The notes: generated from the sequence alone by a model not told the origin. A stretch of 64,000 nt of DNA from Burkholderiales bacterium (GCA_015075645.1 JABTUF010000003.1:558001-622000), one strand, 5' to 3'. Positions 9,022 to 17,628 are shown, numbered from the stretch's first letter. Program-made: numbers and translations.

Positions 9022-9232
9022 CCGTCGGTGAAGTCATGGAAATCGGCGAACCCGCGGCGACGGCCGCGACGTGGCGGCAACGTCGCGAGTATTCGGCGCC
9101 ATGCCGGACCGTCGCCCGCGCAACGGCGCGTCGCCGTCTCCGGCGCTATGCTCCCGGACGAACCGGCGGGCATGGCTCCGCCGGCCCGTCCACGTACCGG
9201 GCCCGAACGCGGTCCTCTCCCCGACCTTCGCC

Positions 9233-10132
9233 ATGCTCGACTCCAACCTGCTCCGCTGTTTCCTGGCCGTCCTCGAGCACCGCAAGCTGACCGCGGCCGC
9301 CGACGAACTCTGCGTGACGCAGCCCGCGCTCTCGAAGAGCCTGAAGCGGCTCGAGGACGAGCTGGGCGTGCCGCTCTTCCAGCGCACGCCGTCGGGGATG
9401 GTGCCCACGACCTACGGGATCGCGCTCGCGCGCCACGCGCGGCTGATCGACCTCGAGTCGCGCAGCGCGCGCACGGAGTTGCAGGTGCTGCTCGAAGGCG
9501 GATTCGGCACAATGACAGTGGGCATCGGGCCGCTGTGGTCGGTTCACGTGCTGCCGGAGGTGATCGCCGGCCTCGTCCGGCAGCAGTCGAAGGCGCGGGT
9601 GAAGGTGATCTCCGGCGTGCTCGACACGCTGCTGCCCCAGCTCCTGAAGGGCGAGCTCGACCTCGTGTGTTCGGCGCTCGACTTTCCCGACCACCCAGAC
9701 CTGGTGAAGGAGCAGCTCTGCGACAGCGAGCACGTCGTGATCGCGCACGAGCGCCATCCGCTCGTGCAGTCGACGCGCGTCGAGGCGGCGCAACTCGCGG
9801 AGTGCCCGTTCGTGGGCTTCACCCAGGATTACGCCGGGCTGGGGCGGATGGAGGAGTACTTCGCGATGCATGGCCTCGAATCGCCCGGACTCGCGGTCGA
9901 GGCGAGTTCGCTCGAGATGGTGTTCTCGCTGCTGGGGACCGGTGAGTTCGTGGCCAGCCTGTCTTCGGAAGTGATGGCGCGCGGCCGCCAGATCGGGCTC
10001 GCGCGCGTGCCGATCGACGGCTCGTTCTGGCGCTTCCGCGGCGGGATCGTCTACCGGCGCGCGCCGCAGGCCACGCCGCTCGCGAACCTGCTGGTGCGCG
10101 CGCTGCACGAACGCCTGCAGCCCCGGGCATAA
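9233..10132 (+). CDS. LysR family transcriptional regulator
   Basis: Regulator of 299 residues, the standard LysR length. The winged helix-turn-helix is at residues about 3-60 (LLRCFLAVLEHRKLTAAADEL, TQPALSKSLKRLEDELG, PLFQR), followed by the effector-binding domain (MTVGIGPLWSVHVLPEVIAGL onward). The start at 9233 (MLDSNLL) was chosen because this is where family homology begins; the in-frame extension back to 9071 is low-complexity Arg-Pro. It is transcribed in the same direction as the following cyclase/SDR/TRAP genes and divergently from the first LysR gene, so it most likely governs the downstream catabolic cluster. Confidence 0.87.
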   Translation: MLDSNLLRCFLAVLEHRKLTAAADELCVTQPALSKSLKRLEDELGVPLFQRTPSGMVPTTYGIALARHARLIDLESRSARTELQVLLEGGFGTMTVGIGPLWSVHVLPEVIAGLVRQQSKARVKVISGVLDTLLPQLLKGELDLVCSALDFPDHPDLVKEQLCDSEHVVIAHERHPLVQSTRVEAAQLAECPFVGFTQDYAGLGRMEEYFAMHGLESPGLAVEASSLEMVFSLLGTGEFVASLSSEVMARGRQIGLARVPIDGSFWRFRGGIVYRRAPQATPLANLLVRALHERLQPRA

Positions 10133-10245
10133 CCGCCGGGAATGGGCGCATGAAAAGACCTCAATGGACGCGGCGCGGCGCGCTCCCTACGATCGCGTGA
10201 GCGGCGCCCCTCGCGGGCGCAGCGCACCTGTGTGGAGTGGAGCCG

Positions 10246-11055
10246 ATGAGCGCCGTCGTCGATCCGGTCAGTGGCCTCGAGTTCACCGAGCTGTCGCATC
10301 GCTGGGGCTACAACTCTCCCACCTGGCCGGGGTTCGAGGATCTCAGGATCCACCGGATCGTCAACCACGCGAAGCACGGCGTGATGACGCAGATCTACAA
10401 GGGCTCGATGCACGTGTCGACGCACGTGAACGCCCCGCTGCACCTCGTTGCCGGAGCGAAGGGCGTGGGCCAGTTGCCGGTCGACCGCTTCTTCGGCAAC
10501 GGCGTCGTGCTGTCGACTCCGAAGGGCAAGTGGGAGCTCGTGACCGCGGATGATCTCGAGCGGGCGACGCCCGCGGTGCAAGCCGACGACATCGTCGTCA
10601 TCGTCACCGGCTGGCACCGGAAGTACGCGGACAGCCAGGAATACTTCGGCCACGCCCCGGGGCTCGCGCCCGACGCGGCCGACTGGTTGATCGCGCGGCG
10701 GGCGAAGCTCGTCGCGGTCGACACCGCCGCGATCGACCATCCGCTCGCGACCTCGCTCGGACCGCATCGCAACGGCCCGCAGATGAAGTACCTGGCGTCC
10801 GACTACCGCGCCGCCACCGGGCGCGACGCCAAGGCCGACCACCCGGTGTGGAACGCCGCGCATCGGAAGCTCCTCGCCGCGGGCATCCCGACGATCGAGA
10901 ACGTCGGCGGCGACGTCGACCGGGTCGCCGGCAGGCGCTGCAGCTTCCAGGCGTTGCCGTGGAACTGGCACGAGGGCGACGCCTGCGTCGTGCGCTTCGT
11001 CGCGATCCACGACCCCTCGGGCCGCAACCGGATCGAGTCCGGCGCGGCCACCTGA
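10246..11055 (+). CDS. Cyclase-family (KynB-like) hydrolase, variant metal motif
   Basis: Member of the putative cyclase/kynurenine formamidase fold, 269 residues from ATG 10246, which follows GGAGTGGAG closely; GTG 10237 is an alternative. The family metal motif HxGTHxDxPxH appears as H56-V-S-T-H60-V-N62-A-P-L-H66: the two early histidines are kept but Asp is Asn and Gly is Ser. A second conserved block IENVGGDVD is intact. It lies 22 bases upstream of a paralogue with the canonical motif, so it may be a partner subunit or have shifted activity. Likely cytoplasmic hydrolysis of an N-acyl, lactone or imide bond; substrate unknown. Confidence 0.75.
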   Translation: MSAVVDPVSGLEFTELSHRWGYNSPTWPGFEDLRIHRIVNHAKHGVMTQIYKGSMHVSTHVNAPLHLVAGAKGVGQLPVDRFFGNGVVLSTPKGKWELVTADDLERATPAVQADDIVVIVTGWHRKYADSQEYFGHAPGLAPDAADWLIARRAKLVAVDTAAIDHPLATSLGPHRNGPQMKYLASDYRAATGRDAKADHPVWNAAHRKLLAAGIPTIENVGGDVDRVAGRRCSFQALPWNWHEGDACVVRFVAIHDPSGRNRIESGAAT

Positions 11056-11077
11056 CCGTCCACCCTCGAATATCGCG

Positions 11078-11866
11078 ATGAGCACCTCGTCCTTCCGCTT
11101 CTACGACCTCTCGCAACGCTGGGGCCACGGCATGCCCGAGTGGCCGTCGGCCGCTTCGCTCAACGTCCGCACGCTGCAGTTCCACGCGAAGGAGGGCGTG
11201 CAGGTCAAGGAGATCGAGTCGTCGATGCACCGCGGCACGCACATGGACGCGCCGATCCACGTGCTCGAGAACACGCCGACCATCACCGACTTCCCGCTGT
11301 GGCGCTTCTTCGGCACCGGAGTCGCCGTGTCGATCCCGAAAGGCAAGTGGGGCGTGATCACGCCCGAGGACCTCGAGCGCGCGACGCCGGCGATCCGCGA
11401 GAACGACATCGTGATGATCAACACCGGCGCGCACCGTCTGTGGGGCGACAACGACGATTACTTCGCCTATTCGCCGGGGCTCTACCGGGACGCGGCGCGG
11501 TGGCTCGTCGATCGCAAGGTGAAGCTCGTGGGCATCGACGTGCAGGCGCTCGATCATCCGCTGGGGACGAAACTCGTCTCGCACGGCACCGGCCCGTCGC
11601 ACCCGTGGCTCGAGGACGAGTACCGGGCGTTCTCCGGGCGGCCGCTCGAGCAGGACTTCCCCTGGTGGGAGCCCGCGCACAAGGTGATGCTCTCGGCGGG
11701 CATTCCGGGCATCGAGAACATCGGCGGCGACATCGACGAGATCACCGGCAAGCGCTGCACGTTCCTGTGCTTCCCGTTCCGCTGGTACGAGGGCGAGGGC
11801 TGCGGCGTGCGCGTGGTCGCGCTCGTCGACCCGGACCAGTCGTTCCGCTTCGAGACCGGAGCGTGA
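11078..11866 (+). CDS. Cyclase-family (KynB-like) metal-dependent hydrolase
   Basis: Second cyclase-family hydrolase, 262 residues, clearly paralogous to its upstream neighbour (shared SHRWG/SQRWG start, PKGKW, DDLERATPA/EDLERATPA, GGDIDEITGKRC). Here the metal motif is canonical: H51-R-G-T-H55-M-D57-A-P-I-H61, so it is expected to bind zinc or manganese and be catalytically competent. It ends seven bases before a cupin gene and sits in an operon with an SDR, a dehydrogenase and a TRAP transporter, which fits hydrolysis of an imported compound followed by oxidation. True kynurenine formamidase is unlikely because no other tryptophan-pathway gene is present. Confidence 0.82.
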   Translation: MSTSSFRFYDLSQRWGHGMPEWPSAASLNVRTLQFHAKEGVQVKEIESSMHRGTHMDAPIHVLENTPTITDFPLWRFFGTGVAVSIPKGKWGVITPEDLERATPAIRENDIVMINTGAHRLWGDNDDYFAYSPGLYRDAARWLVDRKVKLVGIDVQALDHPLGTKLVSHGTGPSHPWLEDEYRAFSGRPLEQDFPWWEPAHKVMLSAGIPGIENIGGDIDEITGKRCTFLCFPFRWYEGEGCGVRVVALVDPDQSFRFETGA

Positions 11867-11873
11867 AGCCGCC

Positions 11874-12206
11874 ATGCAGGTGACACCGATCCTCGACGCG
11901 CAGCCCTACGACGCGCCGCGCCATTTCGGCATGCGGGGCTACCGCCTGCAGGGCGGGGAGGTGAGCCCGTTCGGAGCGCAGGTCGGTCTGTCGGTGTTCG
12001 AGCCGGGGGGCGGGGCGGAACTCTCGTCGTCGAGCGTCGACCGCGCCTACGTGGTCGTGTCCGGCGAGATCGCGGTCGTCGTGGACGGCGCCGAGACGCT
12101 GCTGCGCGAATGCGACAGTTGCTTCATCCCGGCCGGCGAGGCCCGCGCGCTTCGCAACCACGGCGTGTTGCCGTGCGTGATGATCACGGTGATTCCGAAG
12201 TCCTGA
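11874..12206 (+). CDS. Small cupin-domain protein
   Basis: A 110-residue single-domain cupin. The double-stranded beta-helix pattern is suggested by GLSVFEPGGGAELSSSSVDRAYVVVSGEIAVVVDGAE and the closing FIPAGEARALRNHG. The first cupin motif lacks the usual HxH (SSSS stands in its place), so metal binding is doubtful; only His in RNHG remains. It lies between the cyclases and the SDR with tiny gaps, so it is part of the catabolic operon, perhaps as an isomerase or a small-molecule sensor. Function not assigned. Confidence 0.72.
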   Translation: MQVTPILDAQPYDAPRHFGMRGYRLQGGEVSPFGAQVGLSVFEPGGGAELSSSSVDRAYVVVSGEIAVVVDGAETLLRECDSCFIPAGEARALRNHGVLPCVMITVIPKS

Positions 12207-12254
12207 ACCCGCTTTCGCGACGACCCCGGACGCCACGAACCCACGGAACGCGCC

Positions 12255-13058
12255 ATGATCTCCGAGACCCTTCGCGACCCGATGCGCCTGTTCGACCTGG
12301 CCGGGAGGACCGCGCTCGTCACCGGAGCGTCGGGCGCGTTCGGCCGCGGCGTCGCGCTCGCGCTCGCGGCGATGAAGGTGAAGCTGGTGCTGGCGTCGGG
12401 CTCGAAGGACGAACTCGATGCGGTCGCGGACGAGGCGAGGAGCCTCGGCGGCGAGGTGGCGACCGTCGCACGGCGGCCGGACACGCTGGCCGACGCGCAG
12501 GCGATGCTTGCGGCGGCGCTCGAACGTTTCGGCGCCCTCGACATGCTGGTCGTCGCGTCCGGTTTCAACAAGGCCGGATTCATCCAGGACCAGGGCCTCG
12601 ACGAGTGGCAGGCGGTGATGGATGCGAACGTCCGCGCGCCCTGGCTCCTGTGCAAAGCGGTCGGCGGGCACTGGATCGCGAACGCGCGCCGGGGCAAGGT
12701 CCTGCTGATGTCGTCGGTGCGCGGGCGGCACGGCAACTACTCGGGCTACGGCGGCTACTGCACGTCGAAGGCCGCCACCGACGGCTTGACGCGCGTGCTC
12801 GCCACCGAGTGGGCGAAACACGGGATCACGGTCAATGCGATCGCACCCACCGTGTTCCGCTCGAAGCTCACCGCGTGGATGTTCGGCGACGACTCGCTCG
12901 GCACGCAGACGCGCCAGCGGTCGCTCTCGCGCATACCGACCGGGCGGCTGGGCGAAGTCGAGGACCTGATCGGCATGGCGATCTACCTGCTCGCGCCGGC
13001 GTCCGACTTCTGCACCGGCCAGGTGATGTACGTCGACGGCGGCTACACGGCGGCCTGA
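12255..13058 (+). CDS. Short-chain dehydrogenase/reductase (SDR)
   Basis: NAD(P)-dependent oxidoreductase of 267 residues with the classical SDR layout: cofactor motif TGASGAFGRG near residues 23-32, the catalytic serine region LLMSSVRGR, the active-site YCTSK (Tyr168, Lys172) and the C-terminal YVDGGYTAA. It resembles gluconate 5-dehydrogenase or 3-oxoacyl-ACP reductase-type enzymes and would oxidise a hydroxy acid or reduce a keto acid. Its stop overlaps the start of the next dehydrogenase (TGATG), so the two are co-translated and probably act in one pathway. Confidence 0.86.
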   Translation: MISETLRDPMRLFDLAGRTALVTGASGAFGRGVALALAAMKVKLVLASGSKDELDAVADEARSLGGEVATVARRPDTLADAQAMLAAALERFGALDMLVVASGFNKAGFIQDQGLDEWQAVMDANVRAPWLLCKAVGGHWIANARRGKVLLMSSVRGRHGNYSGYGGYCTSKAATDGLTRVLATEWAKHGITVNAIAPTVFRSKLTAWMFGDDSLGTQTRQRSLSRIPTGRLGEVEDLIGMAIYLLAPASDFCTGQVMYVDGGYTAA

Positions 13059-14050
13059 TGGGAGCCGAGCGCATCGCGGTGCTGGGCGCGGGCCGGATGG
13101 GCTGCGGCATCGCGCAGGTGTTCTGCGCCTCCGGGCACCCGGTGGCCCTGCACGACGCCTCCCCGGAGGCGCTCGCGAAGGCGCCCGCCACGATCCGCGA
13201 TCACGGCGATCTCCTTGGACAGGATGCCGCGACGATGGCGGAGCTCGTGTGCACCGCCGACTTCGCCGCCGCGGTGCGCGGCGCGAGCGTCGTGATCGAG
13301 GCGGTGCCCGAGCGGCTCGCCTTGAAGCGCGAGGTGTTCGCACGGCTCGAGGCCTCGGCAGGGCCGGACGCGCTCCTCGCGACCAACACGTCGGCCATCC
13401 CGATCGGGGCCATCGCGGAAGGACTCGGCCGGCCGGGGCGCGTGCTGGGCATGCACTTCTGGAATCCGCCGCACCTCGTGCCGCTCGTCGAGGTCGTCCA
13501 GGGCCCGCGCAGCGACGCCTCCGCGATCGCGCGGGCGATGAACCTGCTCGAGTCGGTCGGCATGTCGCCGGTGCATGTGAAGCGCGACGTCCCCGGATTC
13601 ATCGGCAATCGCTTGCAGCACGCGCTCAAGCGCGAGGCGATCGCGCTGGTCGCGGCGGGCGTGTGCGATGCAGCGACGCTCGACCGCGTCGTGAAGGATG
13701 GCTTCGGCGCACGACTCTCGGTGCTGGGGCCGCTCGAACAATCCGACATGGTCGGCCTCGATCTGACGCTCGCGATCCACGAGGTCCTGATCGCCGACCT
13801 CGACCGCACGCCCGGTCCCCATCCCTACCTTCGCGCGCGCGTGGCCGCGGGCGAGACCGGCATGGCGGCGAGCCGAGGCTTCCGCGCCTGGACGCCCGAG
13901 GAGGCGGCCGAGGTGAAGTCGCGGCTCGACCGCCACCTCGTGGCGACGGCGCGCGAACGATTGCGACATCGCGGCACCGGTGCGTCGATCGGCACCGGCA
14001 CGAACCAGCGAACCGAAACCCAACGAGGCATTCGCGGAGGAACGACATGA
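13058..14050 (+). CDS. 3-hydroxyacyl-CoA dehydrogenase family protein
   Basis: NAD-dependent dehydrogenase, 330 residues. The N-terminal Rossmann motif VLGAGRMGCGIA, the family segments TNTSAIPI and MHFWNPPHLVPLVEVV, and the C-terminal helical domain (VPGFIGNRLQHAL, GPLEQSDMVGLDL) are intact. The size and single-domain form are like L-gulonate or carnitine 3-dehydrogenases and 3-hydroxybutyryl-CoA dehydrogenase. With the SDR before it and the TRAP genes after it (ATGA overlap) it probably oxidises a hydroxy-carboxylate made from the imported substrate. The exact substrate is not evident. Confidence 0.85.
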   Translation: MGAERIAVLGAGRMGCGIAQVFCASGHPVALHDASPEALAKAPATIRDHGDLLGQDAATMAELVCTADFAAAVRGASVVIEAVPERLALKREVFARLEASAGPDALLATNTSAIPIGAIAEGLGRPGRVLGMHFWNPPHLVPLVEVVQGPRSDASAIARAMNLLESVGMSPVHVKRDVPGFIGNRLQHALKREAIALVAAGVCDAATLDRVVKDGFGARLSVLGPLEQSDMVGLDLTLAIHEVLIADLDRTPGPHPYLRARVAAGETGMAASRGFRAWTPEEAAEVKSRLDRHLVATARERLRHRGTGASIGTGTNQRTETQRGIRGGTT

Positions 14051-15066
14051 AGGCGATTCTGATTCGGGGCGCGACGGTGCTCCTGGTGGCAGCCTGGGCG
14101 GCGACGGGTGCGCTGGCGCAGCCGATCGAGCTCAAGATGAGCCACTACCTGCCCGCCGTGAACGTCATCACGACGGACTTTCTGATGCCCTGGGCCGCGG
14201 AGGTCGAGAAGCGCTCGGCCGGCAAGGTGAAGATCACCGTGTTCCCGGCCGGCTCGGCGTTCGGATCGATCGACCGCCAGCTCGACCAGGTGCGCTCGGG
14301 CGTGGTCGACGTCGCGTTCGGGCTGGTCGGCGTGCCGCGCGATCGGCTCCCGCGCACCGAGCTGATCGAGCTGCCGTTCCTCACGCAGAACCGCGACGTC
14401 GCGAACCGCGCGCTGTGGGCGGTGGCGCAGAAGGATCTCGCGAAGGAGTACTCGGGACTGAAGCTGCTCGCGCTCACCAACGACATGACGCGGCTGCACA
14501 CGCGCAACAAGCCGATCAAGTCGCTCGATGACCTCAAGGGCCTGCGCATCCGGGCGCCCTCGGTCACCGTCAACAAGGTCCTGCTGGCGGTCGGCGCGGT
14601 CCCGGTCAACCTGCCGCCGGTGCAGGTCTACGAGAACCTCGAGAAGGGCGTGATCGACGGCGCGGTGTTCGCCTGGGACCCGATCGCCTCCTACAAGCTC
14701 GCCGAGGTGCTGAACTTCCACGTCGACACGGTCGTGACGGCCGTGGCGTTCTGGTTCGCGATCAACGAGCAGAAGTACAACGCACTGCCGCCGGACGTGC
14801 GGGCGGCGATCGACGCGGCATCGGGCGACCATCTGATCCCGAAGTTCGACGGCTGGTTCGAGCGCTGGAACCGCCTCGGCATCGACGCGGCGAAGGCGCG
14901 CAATTCCCCGATCGCGAAGCTCTCCGACGCCGAACTCGCCCGCTGGGAGAAGGACTCGCAGAAGGTCATCGAGGACCGCCTGGCCGAACTCGAGAAGGCG
15001 GGAGTCTCCGACGCGCGTTCGGTCTACCGGGACATGAAGGACGCGGTCGCGAAGCAGAAGAAGTAG
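14047..15066 (+). CDS. TRAP transporter substrate-binding protein (DctP family)
   Basis: Periplasmic receptor, 339 residues, for the TRAP carrier encoded next. A signal peptide (MKAILIRG, hydrophobic core, ALAQ cleavage near residue 24) precedes the DctP body with LKMSHYLP, AAEVEKRSAGKVKITVFPAG, RTELIELPFL and LKGLRIRAPS; the Arg in LRIRAPS is the family's carboxylate-binding arginine region, consistent with an organic acid ligand. The start overlaps the dehydrogenase stop as ATGA. Longer in-frame readings lie inside the previous gene. Confidence 0.9.
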   Translation: MKAILIRGATVLLVAAWAATGALAQPIELKMSHYLPAVNVITTDFLMPWAAEVEKRSAGKVKITVFPAGSAFGSIDRQLDQVRSGVVDVAFGLVGVPRDRLPRTELIELPFLTQNRDVANRALWAVAQKDLAKEYSGLKLLALTNDMTRLHTRNKPIKSLDDLKGLRIRAPSVTVNKVLLAVGAVPVNLPPVQVYENLEKGVIDGAVFAWDPIASYKLAEVLNFHVDTVVTAVAFWFAINEQKYNALPPDVRAAIDAASGDHLIPKFDGWFERWNRLGIDAAKARNSPIAKLSDAELARWEKDSQKVIEDRLAELEKAGVSDARSVYRDMKDAVAKQKK

Positions 15067-15073
15067 AGGGGCG

Positions 15074-15595
15074 ATGCCGATGGTCGCCGGGCTCAACCGG
15101 TGGCTGCACCGGGTGAGCCTCGGTGCCGCCTACGTCGCGGCGGTGGCGCTCGCCGTGTCGGTGGGCGTCACCGTGATCGACATCGTGCTGCGTCACACGG
15201 TCGGCACGCCGGTCCCCGGCGTCGTCGACCTGACGCAGCTCTGCGTGATGTGGGCGGCGTTCCTGTCGATCCCGGTCGCGTTCCACCTCGACAACCACAT
15301 CAGCGTCGTCCTGTTCACCGACCGGCTGGAACTCCGTCGCCGGCGGCAGGTGTTCTGCGCGGGCGCGTTCGTCTCGGCGGTCCTGCTCGCGGTCGCGTGC
15401 TGGGCGTCGGCGGCCAAGGCGCTGCAGGAGGCCGCGATCGGCGACCGCTCGATGATCCTCGCCATCCCGCTCTTCTGGTACTGGGTGCCGGTGATTCTGG
15501 GCTTCGGACTGTCGGCCGCGTGCGCGCTGGGGCGTGCGCTCGAGTATGCGCAGGGGAGGGGAGCGCCGGCCTCGAGCGCAGGAGAGCCGGCATGA
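15074..15595 (+). CDS. TRAP transporter small permease (DctQ family)
   Basis: Small integral membrane subunit, 173 residues with four predicted helices: about 14-36 (LGAAYVAAVALAVSVGVTVIDIVL), 45-65, 90-110 and 125-148. The sequence IDIVLRHTVGTPVPGVVDLTQLCVMWAAFLSIPVAF is characteristic of DctQ. It begins seven bases after the binding-protein gene. Unusually, its stop is overlapped by the start of a 30-codon reading frame and not directly by the large permease. Confidence 0.88.
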   Translation: MPMVAGLNRWLHRVSLGAAYVAAVALAVSVGVTVIDIVLRHTVGTPVPGVVDLTQLCVMWAAFLSIPVAFHLDNHISVVLFTDRLELRRRRQVFCAGAFVSAVLLAVACWASAAKALQEAAIGDRSMILAIPLFWYWVPVILGFGLSAACALGRALEYAQGRGAPASSAGEPA

Positions 15596-15684
15596 GCACG
15601 ACGCGGCCGCTCGGCGATGCCCGTCTCCCGCTCGGCGCGCGGATGCGCGCCGCCGCCGCGAACGCTGCGGAGGCCCGCCGGTGA
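15592..15684 (+). CDS. 30-residue bridging mini-ORF between dctQ and dctM
   Basis: A reading frame of 30 codons starts with ATG inside the dctQ stop (ATGA at 15592-15595) and ends with TGA inside the GTG start of dctM (GTGA at 15681-15684). It thus carries translating ribosomes across the 85-base gap. The peptide (MSTTRPLGDARL, then Ala/Arg-rich) has no recognised domain. It may act only as a translational coupler, or be a neutral remnant of a former fusion or longer dctQ tail. The overlaps are seen directly; expression is inferred. Confidence 0.4.
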   Translation: MSTTRPLGDARLPLGARMRAAAANAAEARR

Positions 15685-16982
15685 CCCACGAGATCTGGGG
15701 ACTCACGGGATTCGCGGCGGTACTCGCGCTCATCATGGCGCGCGTGCCGATCGGCATCGCGATGGCCGTGATCGGCGCGGGAGGCACGTGGCTCCTGGGC
15801 GGCTTCGACACGTTCAAGTTCGGGCTCGGCACCGCGCCGTTCAACGCGTTGTTCCCGTACAGCCTGTCGGTGCTTCCGCTGTTCATCATGATGGGCGTGT
15901 TCGCGGCCTACTCGGGCATGTCGCGCAACCTGTTCGTCGGCGCCAACGCGTTCGTCGGCCATCGACCCGGTGGGCTCGCGGTGGCGACCATCAGCGCGTC
16001 CGCCGTGTTCGGCGCGGTGTGCGGTTCGAGTCTCGCGACCGCCGCGACGATGTCGAAGGTCGCGTTGCCGGAGATGAAGGAACGCGGCTACGGCGAAGGA
16101 CTCGCGACCGGCGCGGTCGCGGCCGGCGGGACGCTCGGCATCATGATTCCGCCGAGCATTCCGCTCGCGCTCTACGGCCTCCTGACCCAGACCTCGATCG
16201 GCGCGCTCTACGCCGCGGCGATCCTGCCCGGGGTCCTCGGCGCCGTGCTCTACATGGGCGCGGTGTGGGTGACGACGTGGCGCCGCCCGGACGTCGGCCC
16301 CGCGGGCGCACGCTACACGTGGCGCCAGCGCGTCGAGGCGCTGGTGCAGGTGTGGGACGTGCTCGTGCTGTTCGTGCTGGTGCTGGGGGGACTCTTCCTC
16401 GGCTGGTTCTCGCCGACGGAAGCCGCCGCGGTGGGTGTCGCGGGCGCGGTGGTCCTGACCGCGATCCAGGGGAGGCTCACGCGCGAATTCGTCAAGTCCT
16501 CGCTGTGGGACACCGCGCTGTCGATGGGGCTCATCTTCCTCGTGCTGATCGGCGCGGGCATCTTCGGATTCTTCATGGACCTGTCCGGCCTGCCCCAGGC
16601 GTCGGTGGCCTTCGTGCAGGGGCTCGACATCGGCCGGTACTGGGTGCTGGTCGTGATCCTGGTCGGCTACCTGATCCTCGGCTGCCTGCTCGACAGCCTG
16701 TCGATGCTGCTGCTCACGATCTCGTTCGTGTACCCGGTCGTCCACCGGCTCGGGTTCGACGCCGTGTGGTTCGGCATCCTGATGGTCACGGTGATCGAAA
16801 TCGGCCTCATCCACCCGCCGTTCGGCATGAACCTGTTCGTCGTGCAGGCGTCGCAGCCGGGGCTCAAGCTCGGCACCGTGGTCAAGGGCGTGCTGCCGTT
16901 CCTCGCCGCCGACTTCGTGCGGTTGACGCTGCTCGTCGTGTTTCCGTCGATCACGCTGGTGTTCGCGGGAGTGGTGAAATAG
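15681..16982 (+). CDS. TRAP transporter large permease (DctM family)
   Basis: The 433-residue transport subunit, with about 12 membrane segments, that exchanges sodium for the receptor-bound acid. DctM landmarks include VPIGIAMAVIGAGG, GSSLATAATMSKVALPEMKERGY, AAGGTLGIMIPPSIPLALYG and GWFSPTEAAAVGVAGA. GTG at 15681 fits the conserved N-terminus (THEIWGLTGFAAVLALI) and is the last base overlap of the mini-ORF; the 49-residue upstream extension is Arg-rich and lies over dctQ. It closes the catabolic operon. Confidence 0.9.
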   Translation: MTHEIWGLTGFAAVLALIMARVPIGIAMAVIGAGGTWLLGGFDTFKFGLGTAPFNALFPYSLSVLPLFIMMGVFAAYSGMSRNLFVGANAFVGHRPGGLAVATISASAVFGAVCGSSLATAATMSKVALPEMKERGYGEGLATGAVAAGGTLGIMIPPSIPLALYGLLTQTSIGALYAAAILPGVLGAVLYMGAVWVTTWRRPDVGPAGARYTWRQRVEALVQVWDVLVLFVLVLGGLFLGWFSPTEAAAVGVAGAVVLTAIQGRLTREFVKSSLWDTALSMGLIFLVLIGAGIFGFFMDLSGLPQASVAFVQGLDIGRYWVLVVILVGYLILGCLLDSLSMLLLTISFVYPVVHRLGFDAVWFGILMVTVIEIGLIHPPFGMNLFVVQASQPGLKLGTVVKGVLPFLAADFVRLTLLVVFPSITLVFAGVVK

Positions 16983-17018
16983 GCGGAGCGCCGGGACGGT
17001 GCGGCGTCGCCGCGCGTC

Positions 17019-17047
17019 TTGGCGTGCTCGACCGGGCTCGATATCAT
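17019..17047 (+). promoter_or_regulatory. Candidate sigma-70 promoter for the redoxin gene
   Basis: TTGGCG (17019-17024), a 17-base spacer and TATCAT (17042-17047) match the -35/-10 pattern well and stand out in this GC-rich DNA. A transcript would start near 17054, leaving a leader of about 38 bases before the redoxin ATG. The TRAP operon ends only 36 bases upstream, so this marks a new transcription unit. Confidence 0.5.
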
Positions 17048-17091
17048 CGTCTGCAGCCGCGTCGACGCCTCGTCTTCCGGAACGCGAGTTC

Positions 17092-17574
17092 ATGGACATT
17101 CCCATCCCCGCCCCCGAACTGCAGGTCAGCGAGTGGCTGAACACGGCATCGCCGCTCAGCCTCGGCGCGCTGCGCGGCAAGGTCGTCGTGCTGCACGCGT
17201 TCCAGATGCTGTGTCCCGGTTGCGTGCTGCACGCGGTGCCGCAGGCCGAGCGGATGCACCGACACTATTCGAAGGACGATGTGGCGGTGGTCGGACTGCA
17301 CACCGTGTTCGAGCACCACGACGTGATGACGGTCGCGGCGCTGCGCGTGTTCCTGCACGAGTTCCGCGTTACGCACCCGATCGGCGTGGACGTCGCGGAC
17401 CCCGCTGGGGCGATCCCGCGCACGATGCGCGCCTACGGGATGCAGGGCACGCCGACGCTGATGCTGATCGACCGGCAGGGCCGGTTGCGGACGCAACAGT
17501 TCGGGCAGATCGACGATTTCGCCGTCGCCGCAGGGGTCATGCGTCTCGTCAGCGAAGAGCGCGGTCCATCGTAG
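17092..17574 (+). CDS. Thioredoxin-fold redoxin/TlpA-like protein
   Basis: A 160-residue thioredoxin-fold protein with the active-site pair in QMLCPGCVLHAVPQ (CPGC), the cis-Pro segment GMQGTPTLMLIDRQG and an insert typical of AhpC/TSA-redoxin proteins (VAVVGLHTVFEHH). No signal peptide is seen, so it should act in the cytoplasm as a disulfide reductase or peroxide-related redoxin. ATG 17092 gives the natural start; earlier residues in frame are not conserved-looking. It has its own promoter and no operon partner on either side. Confidence 0.82.
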   Translation: MDIPIPAPELQVSEWLNTASPLSLGALRGKVVVLHAFQMLCPGCVLHAVPQAERMHRHYSKDDVAVVGLHTVFEHHDVMTVAALRVFLHEFRVTHPIGVDVADPAGAIPRTMRAYGMQGTPTLMLIDRQGRLRTQQFGQIDDFAVAAGVMRLVSEERGPS

Positions 17575-17628
17575 CGCGATACTCGCGGTCCCCCTGTCGC
17601 TAGTAGGGACATTGCGGCTTCTCGGCTC

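Noticed and set aside
10237..10245. GTG start of the first cyclase gene
   Set aside because: The ATG nine bases downstream has better ribosome-binding site spacing (GGAGTGGAG), so the GTG is kept only as an alternative.
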